This document shows, piece by piece, positions 7,320 through 15,954 of a stretch of 62,501 bases of DNA. The position numbers and the translations under genes were made by a program. The stretch is from Vulcanimicrobiota bacterium (lineage in GTDB: Bacteria > Vulcanimicrobiota > Vulcanimicrobiia > Vulcanimicrobiales > Vulcanimicrobiaceae). The notes under the pieces are model-generated. The model saw nothing but the letters and a program-made list of their open reading frames with translations, searched no databases and was not told the origin of the DNA. Numbering within the stretch: the first letter of the stretch is position 1; each line of letters begins with the position of its first letter. The stretch spans positions 1 to 62,501 of the forward strand of contig JASHOG010000030.1 in the NCBI GenBank assembly GCA_030041225.1, written 5' to 3'.

Positions 7320-9692
7320 CTAACTCTGCTTCTTTCGGGAGCGCCTCGAGGACGCGCCGCTCCTTTTCGCGGAGGATCTCCTTCGGGCTCCATCGCCGGC
7401 TGGAAGAGCCGGAACCTCGGTCGTGGCCAAGCTCTTTTGCTCCTCTTCGACCTTCGCCCGGCTGCGGCGGCGGCGCGTGGGCGCAGCCGGTCTGGGCTCC
7501 TCCTGCGAAATGATAACCGGCGGCGCCTCGATCGCCGGCACCGCTGAGGCCGTAACCGACGCGACGGCCCCGCCGCCGCGACCGCGCCGGCGCCGCCGTC
7601 GGCGGCGACGTCCGTCGCGCTGAACTTCCTGAGCCGGCGCGGGATGGACGTCGAGTTGCGCCTCGGCGCTCTCTTGTGAAATACCGACGGCGGTCGCTAC
7701 GCCGAGCTGGGCTCGGCGCCGACGTCCTCGTCCTCCTCGACGGCCACGGCGACGCCGTTTGCGCTTTCCTCCCTCCCCGGGAGCACCTTCACCGATAACG
7801 ATCGCCGCAGGACTGTGCTGCGCTTTCTGCACGACCGTGAGCGCCTTGTCTTGAGCCTCCTCTTCCTCGGTCAGCGTCGTAATACCGATCGGTGGACGTG
7901 CCTGTGCCTGCTGCGCTGCCTCTTCGGCGAGCTCGCGCAGCGCCTTCGTCTGCTCGGAAGCGGTCGGCGCGCCCTTGTGTTTGCGGCGGCGCGTCTTCTT
8001 CTTTGCCGCTCCGGCGGTGATAAGCTCCGCGATCACGCTGTCGCTCCCGTCGTCAACGTCGATGATGCGCACGCGCGCCGAGTCTCCAAGATTGTTTGCG
8101 GCGTTCTCGACCTCTACGATGTGGTCTCCGACGACGGCTGCGGCCGATGTCGTCGTGGGTAGCCGCTCCGAGAGCAGCTCGACGTCATGCTCGTCGCCGA
8201 CGCGAACGACACCATCACGCTTCGCCCGCTCCGCGTGCTCGATGCGCCAGCGCTCCGGATGGAGCATCGGATCGACACGAAGATGCACGTTTCGCCGTAG
8301 CTGTTGTGCAAGTGCTCGTAGCTCGTACTCGTACCAAAAAGCCATCTGCGCCGCGACGTTCGGCGGCGTGTACACAATGAGGGCCCCGGGAGCATCACCG
8401 GCGTGACTGCGTAGATCGCGAAACGCCTCGATTGCAACCGATTGCGGCGACATGACCGAGCCCAAGCCGCCGCAGTATGGGCAGGCCCCTTGAAGCTGCG
8501 CGCCGAGGTCTTTGCCGATGCGCTTGCGTGTGAACTCGAGCAGCCCGAGGTTCGAGAACGACTGAATCGTCGACCGCGTCCGGTCCCGGCGTAGGCCCTC
8601 TTCGAGCGTCTTGATGACGCGGCTGCGCGATGCTTCGCTCGCCATATCGATGAAATCGACGACGATGATGCCGCCGATGTCGCGAAGACGCACTTGCCGC
8701 GCGATCTCGGCGGCCGCCTCGATATTCGTCTTGACGATCGTGTCCTCGAGGTTTTTCCCCCCGGTGAACTTTCCGGAGTTCACGTCGATGACGGTGAGCG
8801 CTTCGGTGGATTCGATGACGATCGTTCCGCCGGACGGGAGCGCGATCTTCGGCCGAAGCAGGCGCTGCAACTCTGCGTCGACCTTGTAATCCTTGAAGAG
8901 GTCGTGGCCCTTTTCATAGTGCTTCAAACGATCGAGATACTGCGGGCCCAAGAGATGGAGAAACTCGCGGACGCGGCGGTACTCGTCTTCATCGTCGATC
9001 AAAACGCGCTCGACATCGGCGGTGATGAAATCGCGCGCGGCCTTGTAGACGAGGTTCATGTCTTTGTGCAGGAGCGCCGGCGCGCTCGAACGCTTATAGG
9101 TCTCGAGAATGCCGTGCCACATCCGAATCAGCACGCCGAGGTCGGCGATGAGCTCCGCCTCGCTGACGCCCGCCGCTGCGGTGCGTACGACGGTTGCCAT
9201 TCCCTCGGGGCGAATGCGTTGCATCACCGCTTTCAGGCGATTGCGCTCCTCGGCGGATTCGATTTTTCGCGAGACGCCGGAGAAGCGCCCCGTCGGCATG
9301 AGGATGAGGTAGCGCCCGGGCAGCGAGATGTTCGTCGAGATGCGCGCGCCCTTCAAGCCTCGCGGCTCTTTGACGATTTGCACGAGCACCTCGTCGCCGC
9401 GCTTCACCTTCTCGCTGATGGTGAAGCCGCTGTGGCCGCGAGTGATCTCGACGTCGCCGATGTTCAGCGGCTGTTTATTGATGTCGTCAACGTAGAGAAA
9501 GGCGTTCCTGCCGAGGCCGATGTCGACGAACGCGGCTCCCATCCCGGGCAGAACGTTCTGAACTTTTCCCTTGTAGATGGACCCGATGACGCGTTCTTCG
9601 CGTTCGATGTAGAGTTCGGCAAGCGTGCCGTCTTCAAGTATGGCGACCCGGTTTTCCCATGGGTCACTCGAGATGAGAATCTCGGTTGTCAA
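7320..9692 (-). CDS. rng: Ribonuclease G/E family protein with long basic tail
   Basis: The enzyme should cleave single-stranded AU-rich RNA in mRNA decay and rRNA or tRNA maturation. An S1 domain (about residues 35-120) precedes the catalytic DNase-I-like domain. The metal-binding aspartates lie in VIDVNSG (about residue 299) and VVDFIDM (about 340). The zinc-link motif CPYCGG follows at about 410. From about residue 590 to 790 the chain is disordered, with two Arg-rich blocks (for example KRKRRRRGRRGGRGRRRR), likely RNA-binding or degradosome scaffold. I choose the TTG at 9692, preceded by AAAGGA; a longer GTG start at 9767 adds 25 unconserved residues and lacks this site. The length (790) is nearer RNase E than RNase G (about 490). 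Confidence 0.93.
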   Translation of the reverse strand: MTTEILISSDPWENRVAILEDGTLAELYIEREERVIGSIYKGKVQNVLPGMGAAFVDIGLGRNAFLYVDDINKQPLNIGDVEITRGHSGFTISEKVKRGDEVLVQIVKEPRGLKGARISTNISLPGRYLILMPTGRFSGVSRKIESAEERNRLKAVMQRIRPEGMATVVRTAAAGVSEAELIADLGVLIRMWHGILETYKRSSAPALLHKDMNLVYKAARDFITADVERVLIDDEDEYRRVREFLHLLGPQYLDRLKHYEKGHDLFKDYKVDAELQRLLRPKIALPSGGTIVIESTEALTVIDVNSGKFTGGKNLEDTIVKTNIEAAAEIARQVRLRDIGGIIVVDFIDMASEASRSRVIKTLEEGLRRDRTRSTIQSFSNLGLLEFTRKRIGKDLGAQLQGACPYCGGLGSVMSPQSVAIEAFRDLRSHAGDAPGALIVYTPPNVAAQMAFWYEYELRALAQQLRRNVHLRVDPMLHPERWRIEHAERAKRDGVVRVGDEHDVELLSERLPTTTSAAAVVGDHIVEVENAANNLGDSARVRIIDVDDGSDSVIAELITAGAAKKKTRRRKHKGAPTASEQTKALRELAEEAAQQAQARPPIGITTLTEEEEAQDKALTVVQKAQHSPAAIVIGEGAPGEGGKRKRRRRGRRGGRGRRRRAQLGVATAVGISQESAEAQLDVHPAPAQEVQRDGRRRRRRRRRGRGGGAVASVTASAVPAIEAPPVIISQEEPRPAAPTRRRRSRAKVEEEQKSLATTEVPALPAGDGARRRSSAKRSGASSRRSRKKQS

Positions 9693-9877
9693 TATATGTC
9701 CTTTTTTTGTTGGATCCGAAGATCCGGGTGGAGGTCGCGCGCGCCGACGCGGTTGATCGCGCGGCACGCTGCCAGCCTCGAAAAATCTTGTCTCGTGCTA
9801 TTCAGCCGGCGTGGGCATCGCTCCTTTTCCACGCCTCGTCGCGCCTGAGGGGTGGGTCCCCCACGCCTCGGGCGCGA
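9693..9877 (-). terminator. Intergenic hairpins between rodA and the RNase G/E gene
   Basis: This 185-base gap holds two inverted repeats. The stronger one is at 9841-9875, with arms GCGCC and GGCGC closing further G:C-rich pairs (GAGG/CCTC, GTGGG/CCCAC) around a short TCC loop. It lies directly after the rodA stop on the minus strand. A second pair, GGCGTGG at 9808-9814 and CCACGCC at 9829-9835, lies just beyond. No U-tract follows on either strand, so intrinsic termination is uncertain; an RNA-processing or transcript-end-protecting role is possible. The RNase G/E leader lies in the remainder. Confidence 0.4.
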
Positions 9878-11017
9878 CTACGCGTTTCCCAACACGTCTC
9901 TATCTTTTTGACTGTAAATATTCAGCAAAATGCCGACGGCGGCGAAGTCGGTGAGGATCGCGGAGCCGCCGTACGACATGAACGGGAGCGGGATGCCGGT
10001 GATCGGCATGATGCCGATCGTCATGCCGATGTTGACCAGCACATGAAAGAAGAGCATCGCCGTCAGTCCCGCGGCGAGCAGGTAGCCGAAGCGATCGCGG
10101 GCGGCAAAGAGCGTCTTGATCCCGCCGTAGAGCATGGTCGCGTAGAGTGCGAGCAGGAGCATCGCGCCGAGGAATCCGAGCTCCTCGGCGAGCACCGTGA
10201 AGACGAAATCACGCGAGTGCTCCGGAACGAAGTTGAGCTGGGTCTGCGTTCCGTGATGGAGGCCGCGCCCGAACCAGTCGCCGTTTCCTACCGCGATCTT
10301 CGCTTGATCGAGATTGTATCCGGCGCCTTGAGGGTCGGCGCTTGGATTGAGAAAGCTGAGCAATCGCGCCTTCTGGAAAGGCTTGAGCAGGGCGTTGGTG
10401 CCGACGGCGACCGCTGCGGCAACGAGTACGCCCATCCCGTAGATGGCGAAATCACCAATCTTCGGCAGCCCGAAGAACAGCTGCGTGGTGAGCATCGCGA
10501 GGAGGACGAGCGCCGTCCCGAGGTCGGGCTGTTTCAGAATCAAGAGCGCGGGAAGCGCGACGGTAAGGAGCGGTTTCCAGAGATCGGCAAGGCGCTCGTA
10601 GCTACCGCGACAGAGCACCGCCGCAAGTGAGATTGCAAGCACGAGCTTCGCCGGCTCCGAGGGTTGGAACGTGCCGAGCGGACCAAGAGAGATCCAGCGC
10701 TGCGCGCCAAACGCGGCGTGGCCACCGCGTAGTATGAAGAGTAGCAGCAGCAGATTGATCGCGTAGAGCGCGACCGCCCAGCGTGACCAGACGCGGTAAT
10801 CGACGTAGGCGAGCCAGAGCATGAGCGGCACGCCGAGCACGATGTAGAGGAGCTGGCGCCGGTACTCGCCGGACGCGTCGGGATCGTGTAACCCCGCCGA
10901 CTGCAGGCAGAGAACACCGAGCGCGGCGATGCCGACGCTCGGGAGCGCGAGCTGCCAGTTGAAGTTGCGCCAAAAGCGGCGCCACGCTGTTTCATGGCGC
11001 AGGACGACGGAGGCCAT
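9878..11017 (-). CDS. rodA: Rod-shape SEDS glycosyltransferase RodA
   Basis: The 379-residue multipass membrane protein belongs to the SEDS (FtsW/RodA/SpoVE) family, which polymerises lipid II glycan strands. Family landmarks are GAQRWISLGPLGTFQPSE, KQPDLGTALVL, and FVPEHSRDFVFTVLAEELG, whose Asp aligns with the essential aspartate of RodA. The closing motif GIPLPFMSYGGSA is also present. RodA is preferred over FtsW because of length and gene context. It is the last gene of a run that starts at minC, 18 bases after minE. Cell elongation and division-site placement are thus encoded together. Its dedicated transpeptidase (PBP2) is not in the window. Confidence 0.93.
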   Translation of the reverse strand: MASVVLRHETAWRRFWRNFNWQLALPSVGIAALGVLCLQSAGLHDPDASGEYRRQLLYIVLGVPLMLWLAYVDYRVWSRWAVALYAINLLLLLFILRGGHAAFGAQRWISLGPLGTFQPSEPAKLVLAISLAAVLCRGSYERLADLWKPLLTVALPALLILKQPDLGTALVLLAMLTTQLFFGLPKIGDFAIYGMGVLVAAAVAVGTNALLKPFQKARLLSFLNPSADPQGAGYNLDQAKIAVGNGDWFGRGLHHGTQTQLNFVPEHSRDFVFTVLAEELGFLGAMLLLALYATMLYGGIKTLFAARDRFGYLLAAGLTAMLFFHVLVNIGMTIGIMPITGIPLPFMSYGGSAILTDFAAVGILLNIYSQKDRDVLGNA

Positions 11018-11035
11018 CAGCCTCCTATTCTATGT

Positions 11036-11401
11036 TTATGTTCCTGCCGCCGCTTCCGCAGGCGCGGAGGGCGCCGCCGCCTTACGTCGCGCGCGCTTGC
11101 GTCGGGGACGAGTGGGCGGGCTACCGTCTGAGGGCGGAGGTGACGGCCGGTTCACCGAGAGGATCGGCACGTTCGCGAGCAGCGCGAGGACGCGATCCTG
11201 GCGTTCGAACGTGACCTCAATGTGCTCGCGATCGACCTCGACGTGGCGCGAGATGACGTCAACGAGATCGCGCTTCATCGCCTCGACGATCTCAGGGCCG
11301 AGCGCGAGATGGTCCGTCATGAGCACGAGGCGTAGCCGTTCCTTTGCCGTGTCGGCGCTGGGCGGCGAGCCCGCGAAGATGCGGCGGAGAAACTCGATCA
11401 T
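11036..11401 (-). CDS. minE: Cell-division topological specificity factor MinE
   Basis: The 121-residue protein starts with the membrane-targeting stretch MIEFLRRIF, followed by AKERLRLVLMTDH, the segment that in MinE switches between helix and strand to contact MinD. The dimer domain follows (VISRHVEVDREHIEVTFER). After about residue 85 there is a Pro- and then Arg/Ala-rich extension of some 35 residues (PRRKRARRK) not found in the E. coli protein. MinE stimulates the MinD ATPase and drives pole-to-pole dynamics. The start overlaps the stop of the upstream minD as ATGA. Confidence 0.92.
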   Translation of the reverse strand: MIEFLRRIFAGSPPSADTAKERLRLVLMTDHLALGPEIVEAMKRDLVDVISRHVEVDREHIEVTFERQDRVLALLANVPILSVNRPSPPPSDGSPPTRPRRKRARRKAAAPSAPAEAAAGT

Positions 11402-12255
11402 GAGCGGACTCCTTTGAAGAGACGCTCGAAGAACGTCGCCTTCTTCAACTCGACGGTCGGAGCGGGGACGTCTTCGCCGGCGATGCGCGCCGCGATCGCA
11501 TGGTAAGCATTCGCCGTCGCGCCTTCGCGGCGGAGCGCAATTGGCTCTCCGCGATTCGTCGTGACGATGATCTGCGGCTCGTCGGCAATGACACCGAGCA
11601 ACGGTAAGCGCAGAATCGCGTTGACGTCGTCCACCGAGAGCATTTTGCCCTTCTTCACGAGCTCGGGACGAACGCGGTTGATGATGAGCTGCGGACGGAA
11701 CCGGTTGCCCAGGAGTCCGACGATGCGATCGACGTCGCGTACGGCAGAGACCTCCGGCGTGCAGACGACGATGGCCTCCTCCGCACCGACGACGGCGTTC
11801 TTGAACCCCTTCTCTATGCCGGCCGGTGAATCGATCAGCACATACTCGAATCGCTCGCGCAGTGCCCCGACGAGCGCACGCATCTTCTCGGTGTCGACCT
11901 CGTCTTTCTCGCGCGCCTGCGCGGCAGCCAGTAAGAAGAGGTTGTCGCTGTGTTTGTCCTGGACGAGCGCCTCGTCGAGCGTCGCGGTCTCTTCGAGAAC
12001 GTCGAGCAGATGATGATGCACGCGGCTCTCGAGGCCGAGCAGGATGTCGAGATTACGAAGCCCGACGTCCGCATCGATCAGCGCTACACGCGCACCTCGC
12101 TGCGCGAGCGCAGTCCCGAGATTCGCGGTCGTCGTCGTCTTTCCGACACCGCCTTTGCCCGACGTGATGACGACCGCGCGGCCGAGCTTTGCGATTTCGC
12201 CGATGGTCGTCTCCGTTTGCCTTTCCGCGGCGACGTCGTGCGCTTGAGGAAGCAT
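11398..12255 (-). CDS. minD: Septum-site ATPase MinD, copy adjacent to minE, with N-terminal extension
   Basis: The deviant Walker A motif SGKGGVGKT is complete (Lys34 and Lys39). Switch regions include DADVGLRNLD and IDSPAGIEKGF, and the C-terminal amphipathic membrane-targeting helix is FFERLFKGV. MinD binds the inner membrane as an ATP dimer and recruits MinC or MinE. The 285-residue chain has about 26 residues ahead of the first strand, whereas E. coli MinD starts almost directly with that strand. No alternative start codon exists between this ATG and the core, and AGGTTGAG precedes the ATG. The gene starts one base after the stop of a second minD, so the two copies form one transcription unit. 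Confidence 0.93.
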   Translation of the reverse strand: MLPQAHDVAAERQTETTIGEIAKLGRAVVITSGKGGVGKTTTTANLGTALAQRGARVALIDADVGLRNLDILLGLESRVHHHLLDVLEETATLDEALVQDKHSDNLFLLAAAQAREKDEVDTEKMRALVGALRERFEYVLIDSPAGIEKGFKNAVVGAEEAIVVCTPEVSAVRDVDRIVGLLGNRFRPQLIINRVRPELVKKGKMLSVDDVNAILRLPLLGVIADEPQIIVTTNRGEPIALRREGATANAYHAIAARIAGEDVPAPTVELKKATFFERLFKGVRS

Positions 12256-12256
12256 C

Positions 12257-13057
12257 TCAACCTGCTTTCAGGCCTGCGAAGAGTCGGCTGAAGAGTCCCT
12301 GACGCAAGCCGTTGTTGAATGACGTAAAGGGGACGATCTCGCCCTCGAGGCGGCGAGCGATCTTGCGGTAGATGGCGCCGAGGCGCTTCGAATCGTCGAG
12401 GACAAGCGGCTCGCCGCGGTTCGTCGTGTCGATGATCTCCTCGTCGTCGGGAATGATGCCGAGCAGCTCGACCTGGAGAACCTCGCAGACGTCATCGACG
12501 CAAAGCATGTCGCCTGCATGCACCATCTCCGGACGCAGCCGGTTGACGATGAGCCGAATCGGAAGCGCGCGATCGGCGAGCTTGCCGACGACTCGATCGG
12601 CATCTCGAATGGCACTCACCTCAGGCGTCGTCACGACGATCGCCTCCGCAGCACCTGCGATCGCGTTGCGAAAGCCGCCCTCGATACCGGCGGGAGAATC
12701 AATGAGCACGTAGTCGCAGACGCGCGCCGCTTGATCGATGAGCGCGCTGAACTGCTCCTGGGTCACCGCGTCCTTGTCGCGCGTCTGCGAAGCGGGCAGG
12801 AGCGAGAGCGCCGGGAAGCGTTTGTCGCGGATGAGGGCTTGCCGTAGCTGGCATCGTCCTTCGGCCACCTCGACAAGATCGAAGACGATACGCTTCTCGA
12901 GGCCGAGGACGAGATCGAGATTGCGCAAGCCGATGTCGGCATCGACGAGGATCACTCGCTTCCCGGCCGTCGCGAGCGCGGCGCCCAGATTGACGGTCGT
13001 CGTCGTCTTGCCGACGCCGCCCTTGCCTGAGGTGATAACGATCTTTCGTGCGCTCAA
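12257..13057 (-). CDS. minD: Second MinD paralogue, adjacent to minC
   Basis: This 266-residue protein starts at a TTG whose last bases overlap the minC stop (TTGA) and which is preceded by GGAGG four bases upstream. An open frame continues further upstream, but that part is the minC gene in another frame. The protein starts with SARKIVITSGKGGVGKT and so has the canonical MinD N-terminus. It has Lys12 and Lys17 of the deviant Walker A, DADIGLRNLD, IDSPAGIEGGF, and a C-terminal amphipathic helix LFSRLFAGL. All features for ATP-dependent dimerisation and membrane binding are kept in both copies, so neither looks like a decaying duplicate. Confidence 0.92.
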   Translation of the reverse strand: MSARKIVITSGKGGVGKTTTTVNLGAALATAGKRVILVDADIGLRNLDLVLGLEKRIVFDLVEVAEGRCQLRQALIRDKRFPALSLLPASQTRDKDAVTQEQFSALIDQAARVCDYVLIDSPAGIEGGFRNAIAGAAEAIVVTTPEVSAIRDADRVVGKLADRALPIRLIVNRLRPEMVHAGDMLCVDDVCEVLQVELLGIIPDDEEIIDTTNRGEPLVLDDSKRLGAIYRKIARRLEGEIVPFTSFNNGLRQGLFSRLFAGLKAG

Positions 13058-13779
13058 CGTGCCTCCAACGGACCACGGTAAGGGACTATTGTTATATGCG
13101 CGTCGCGAATGAATGCGACCTCCGGCTGCGATGCGCTCTGCGTCGCGTCCTCCGCGGCAATGCAGGTCGCGATGCGCAACTGCACCGGGCACAGCTCGAG
13201 CGCATAGACGCGCGAAGATTCGTCGCCCTGTGCGCCTGCATGGGCGACGCCGGCGAGACGACCGAAGATGAGGATGTCGCCGGTTGCGACGACCTCCGCA
13301 CCGGGATTCACGTCGCCGACGACGACGAGATTCCCGACGTGATGGAGCGCCTGACCGCCGCGCAGCGTGCCGGTGTGGTACCGCGTCGTGATCGCCTCGA
13401 CCAATCGGAGCGCTGGCGCATCGTTGCGCCGAACGCCCGCCTCTCCCCGTTTGCGCCGAGAAGCGATATCCGCTCGCGCGCCCGCAAAGTCCGCGATGAG
13501 CGAGCGCGCCGACTGGGAGAGACGCGCCGACGGGGCCGAGCCGTCGCTCCCACCGTCCAAGGATTCTAGCTCGATTCCATAGTGCTCGAGGACTCGCCGT
13601 AGGTCGTCGATCCGCTCCGGCGGCGGCATCTGCACCCCGAAAACCGCCCTCGCCTTGCTCCCCCTGTAAAAGTCCGGTTGGCGGGCAAGGCGAGCATCGA
13701 GGTCGGAAAAACCGCCCTCGATATCCTGTTCGGAGAGCACGATCTCGAGAGCGAGCCCCCTGCCGCGTACGACCGCCAT
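13054..13779 (-). CDS. minC: Septum-site inhibitor MinC
   Basis: The 241-residue protein has the two MinC domains. The N-terminal domain (about residues 1-100), which antagonises FtsZ, begins MAVVRGRGLALEIVL. The C-terminal beta-helix domain binds MinD and is marked by VVVGDVNPGAEVVATGDILIFGRLAGVAHAG (given here only to locate it; core motif GDVNPGAEV). The linker carries an Arg-rich stretch (ASRRKRGEAG). The start ATG 13779 is the first in frame that keeps the family N-terminus; no strong ribosome site precedes it. It heads the operon minC-minD-minD-minE-rodA and is divergent from the M48 protease gene. Confidence 0.92.
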   Translation of the reverse strand: MAVVRGRGLALEIVLSEQDIEGGFSDLDARLARQPDFYRGSKARAVFGVQMPPPERIDDLRRVLEHYGIELESLDGGSDGSAPSARLSQSARSLIADFAGARADIASRRKRGEAGVRRNDAPALRLVEAITTRYHTGTLRGGQALHHVGNLVVVGDVNPGAEVVATGDILIFGRLAGVAHAGAQGDESSRVYALELCPVQLRIATCIAAEDATQSASQPEVAFIRDAHITIVPYRGPLEAR

Positions 13780-13893
13780 CGTCTGCGCTTTGCTGAGGAC
13801 GCCCTCGTCCTCCCTGCGCCCTCCACATACCGTTCGCAAGTTCTTTCTCCTTATCCACACGGAATTCACAGCGAACCGCGAATAGATTCGCCT
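13780..13893. promoter_or_regulatory. Divergent minC/M48 promoter region with a perfect DnaA box
   Basis: This 114-base gap must hold the promoters of the min-rodA operon (leftward) and the M48 protease gene (rightward). It contains TTATCCACA at 13851-13859, an exact match to the DnaA-box consensus. A single nine-base match is expected roughly once per 130 kb of sequence counting both strands at even base composition, so chance is quite possible. No convincing -35/-10 pair is visible on either strand. Confidence 0.4.
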
Positions 13894-15942
13894 ATGGGCT
13901 TCGCGCGCCGCGCCATACCGCTCGTCATGATGCTCTCGCTGCTTCTCGCGTCGCTTCCGGCGCCCGCGCTTGCGGTCTCGACGCAGCAAGAGATTCGTGC
14001 CGGGCAGGCTGAGGACGAGGAGATTACGCGCAGTCAGGTCATCGAAACCGATCCACTGCTCAACGCGTACGTGCAGTCGATCGCGAACAAGCTCTGGCTC
14101 CAAGTCGCGCGCAAGGATCTTCCCTACAACATCAAGGTTATCAAGGCCCCCGATATCAACTCGTTCGCTACCGAGGGCGGCTTCGTGTACATCGACGAGG
14201 GTCTCATCGACTTCATTCAATCGGACGACGAGTTCGCCGGTGTCATTGGCCACGAGACCGGACACATCGAACGCCGCCACGTTGTCACGATGAACTCGAA
14301 GGCGGAGATCTTAGAGGCCCTGACGGCTCTCGCCTCGATCCTCTCGCCATTCTTCTATGTCGGCGGGAGCTGGCTCGATTACACGCTGATGATGAAGGTA
14401 TCGCGCGAGGACGAGATCGAGGCCGACCGCTACGGCCTGCAGCTCATGTCGCGAGCCGGGTACGACCCCGAAGCGATGGTCACGATGATGAAGCACATGA
14501 ACGTGCTCGAGGGAGACAACGACGAGCTCGTCGACAAGTATCTCGAGGACCATCCGGACCCCGATGTGCGTATCGCGCGTTTGGTGGGCTATCCCGAACT
14601 GGACCCGACGGTCGTGACGCCGCAAGAGCTCCTCGTGCGCGCCGACTCGGATGCAGAACGCGCGCGCTACTCCTATGCGTCGATCGCGCTGCAGAATATC
14701 CTTCGCAAAGATCCGCACAACGTCGATGCGCTCATCCGGCTCTCGCAGATGCAGCTCGCGCTCGGTCTGACGAACAAGAGCGCGCAGACCCTCGCGGAGG
14801 TCTCGCAGCTCGGCTCGCCACAGGCACGCGCTCTTGTCGCGATGCGAGAGACGCAGCTGCAAGAGATGCAAGAGCGCAACGCGCAGGCGCTCAACCTCGA
14901 TCCCGATTTCGGACGCGTGATCGCACAGGTGCAGGGTGCGCATACGGCGCTCATCGCCGAAGCAGAGCAGCTGCAGCCGCGCATCGATCAAGCGAAGGAA
15001 AGACTCCAGTCTCTGCAGTCGCGCTTGAAGGACATCTCCGATGAGGTCCCCGATTTCGGAAACATCTCCGTGAAGCCGGACTCGCGGATGGCGACGATCA
15101 TGGGCACTATGGAAGCGATCGCTCGTGCGGTGAACAGCGCGAGCGATGACGACGCGCAAGTTATTGGGAACGTTGGTGCCGCGCAAGGCGACAAGGAGAG
15201 CGGCTTGCTTCTCAACGAGCGCGAGATCCTTGAAGAGATGGCCGATCCGCTGGGTATGCATCCGATGCCGGCGGAATCGCTCGTGCTGCTCCCCTCGTAC
15301 TCGTCCATGTTGCGCGATCTGTCCTACGCGCAGGACGATGCCGCGCGCGCGATCGACGAAGCCCGCTCCTCGCTTGCGCTCATGGATCAGGCGATCGGTG
15401 AGCTCGACGAATCGCTGCGCGCGCTCGATCGCTCCGAAGTCTTCTCCGGCGATCTCGCCGAATCGGACTACAACGGCCTGCAGCCCCATATGGCGCAGAC
15501 GATGCAAGATTTCAACGGCGCGGCGATCCTGGCGTCGCAGGCGGCCCAGCTGTACAACATGGCTCGCGCGTGCCAGCTCTCCGTTCGCATCACGCTGCTG
15601 GGCCTTGGCGATTCGCCGCAGCGCTATGCAACGTTGCAGTACGCGTTGCAACAACGGTTTGGAAGCGACGGCGTCGATTACCATACGATGGTACGCGACG
15701 GAATCACACCCGGCGACGTCACGGCTGCAACGATTCTCGCCGCCGACATTCAGAGCACGCCCCAAGCGATCATCGACGAATCCTTGCGGACGAAGACGCC
15801 GCTCGTCGATCTCGCGAACGAACACGGCATGCACGCCTGGCCGCTCGAGATCTTCATGAATCTCGTCTATCTCGACTACACAGACGATCCTGTCAAGGAG
15901 ATGACGGTCGGCGCGCCGGTCGGCGCCGGCGGCGACGACTAA
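13894..15942 (+). CDS. Exported M48-family zinc metalloprotease with long helical C-terminal region
   Basis: The reading frame is open upstream, but ATG 13894 gives a clear signal peptide (residues 1-27, ending PAPALA). The 682-residue protein has an M48 domain with the zinc motif HETGH (His120-His124) and the third ligand Glu174 in SREDEIEAD. The region from about 240 to 350 looks like TPR repeats, and the rest is mostly helical with coiled-coil tendency. BepA-type M48 proteases with TPR repeats act in the periplasm on misfolded outer-membrane proteins and LptD. A similar quality-control role is plausible here but the C-terminal 350 residues are unlike BepA. The next gene follows 12 bases downstream. 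Confidence 0.88.
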   Translation: MGFARRAIPLVMMLSLLLASLPAPALAVSTQQEIRAGQAEDEEITRSQVIETDPLLNAYVQSIANKLWLQVARKDLPYNIKVIKAPDINSFATEGGFVYIDEGLIDFIQSDDEFAGVIGHETGHIERRHVVTMNSKAEILEALTALASILSPFFYVGGSWLDYTLMMKVSREDEIEADRYGLQLMSRAGYDPEAMVTMMKHMNVLEGDNDELVDKYLEDHPDPDVRIARLVGYPELDPTVVTPQELLVRADSDAERARYSYASIALQNILRKDPHNVDALIRLSQMQLALGLTNKSAQTLAEVSQLGSPQARALVAMRETQLQEMQERNAQALNLDPDFGRVIAQVQGAHTALIAEAEQLQPRIDQAKERLQSLQSRLKDISDEVPDFGNISVKPDSRMATIMGTMEAIARAVNSASDDDAQVIGNVGAAQGDKESGLLLNEREILEEMADPLGMHPMPAESLVLLPSYSSMLRDLSYAQDDAARAIDEARSSLALMDQAIGELDESLRALDRSEVFSGDLAESDYNGLQPHMAQTMQDFNGAAILASQAAQLYNMARACQLSVRITLLGLGDSPQRYATLQYALQQRFGSDGVDYHTMVRDGITPGDVTAATILAADIQSTPQAIIDESLRTKTPLVDLANEHGMHAWPLEIFMNLVYLDYTDDPVKEMTVGAPVGAGGDD

Positions 15943-15954
15943 GGAGAGGAAGGG

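Noticed and set aside
8694-9848. 384-codon plus-strand frame antisense to the RNase G/E gene
   Set aside because: Opposite strand has conserved S1 and catalytic motifs; composition of this frame is that of a shadow.
13058-13858. Upstream extension of the second minD frame, about 267 codons
   Set aside because: This stretch encodes MinC in another frame; a TTG with GGAGG at the MinD N-terminus is the better start.
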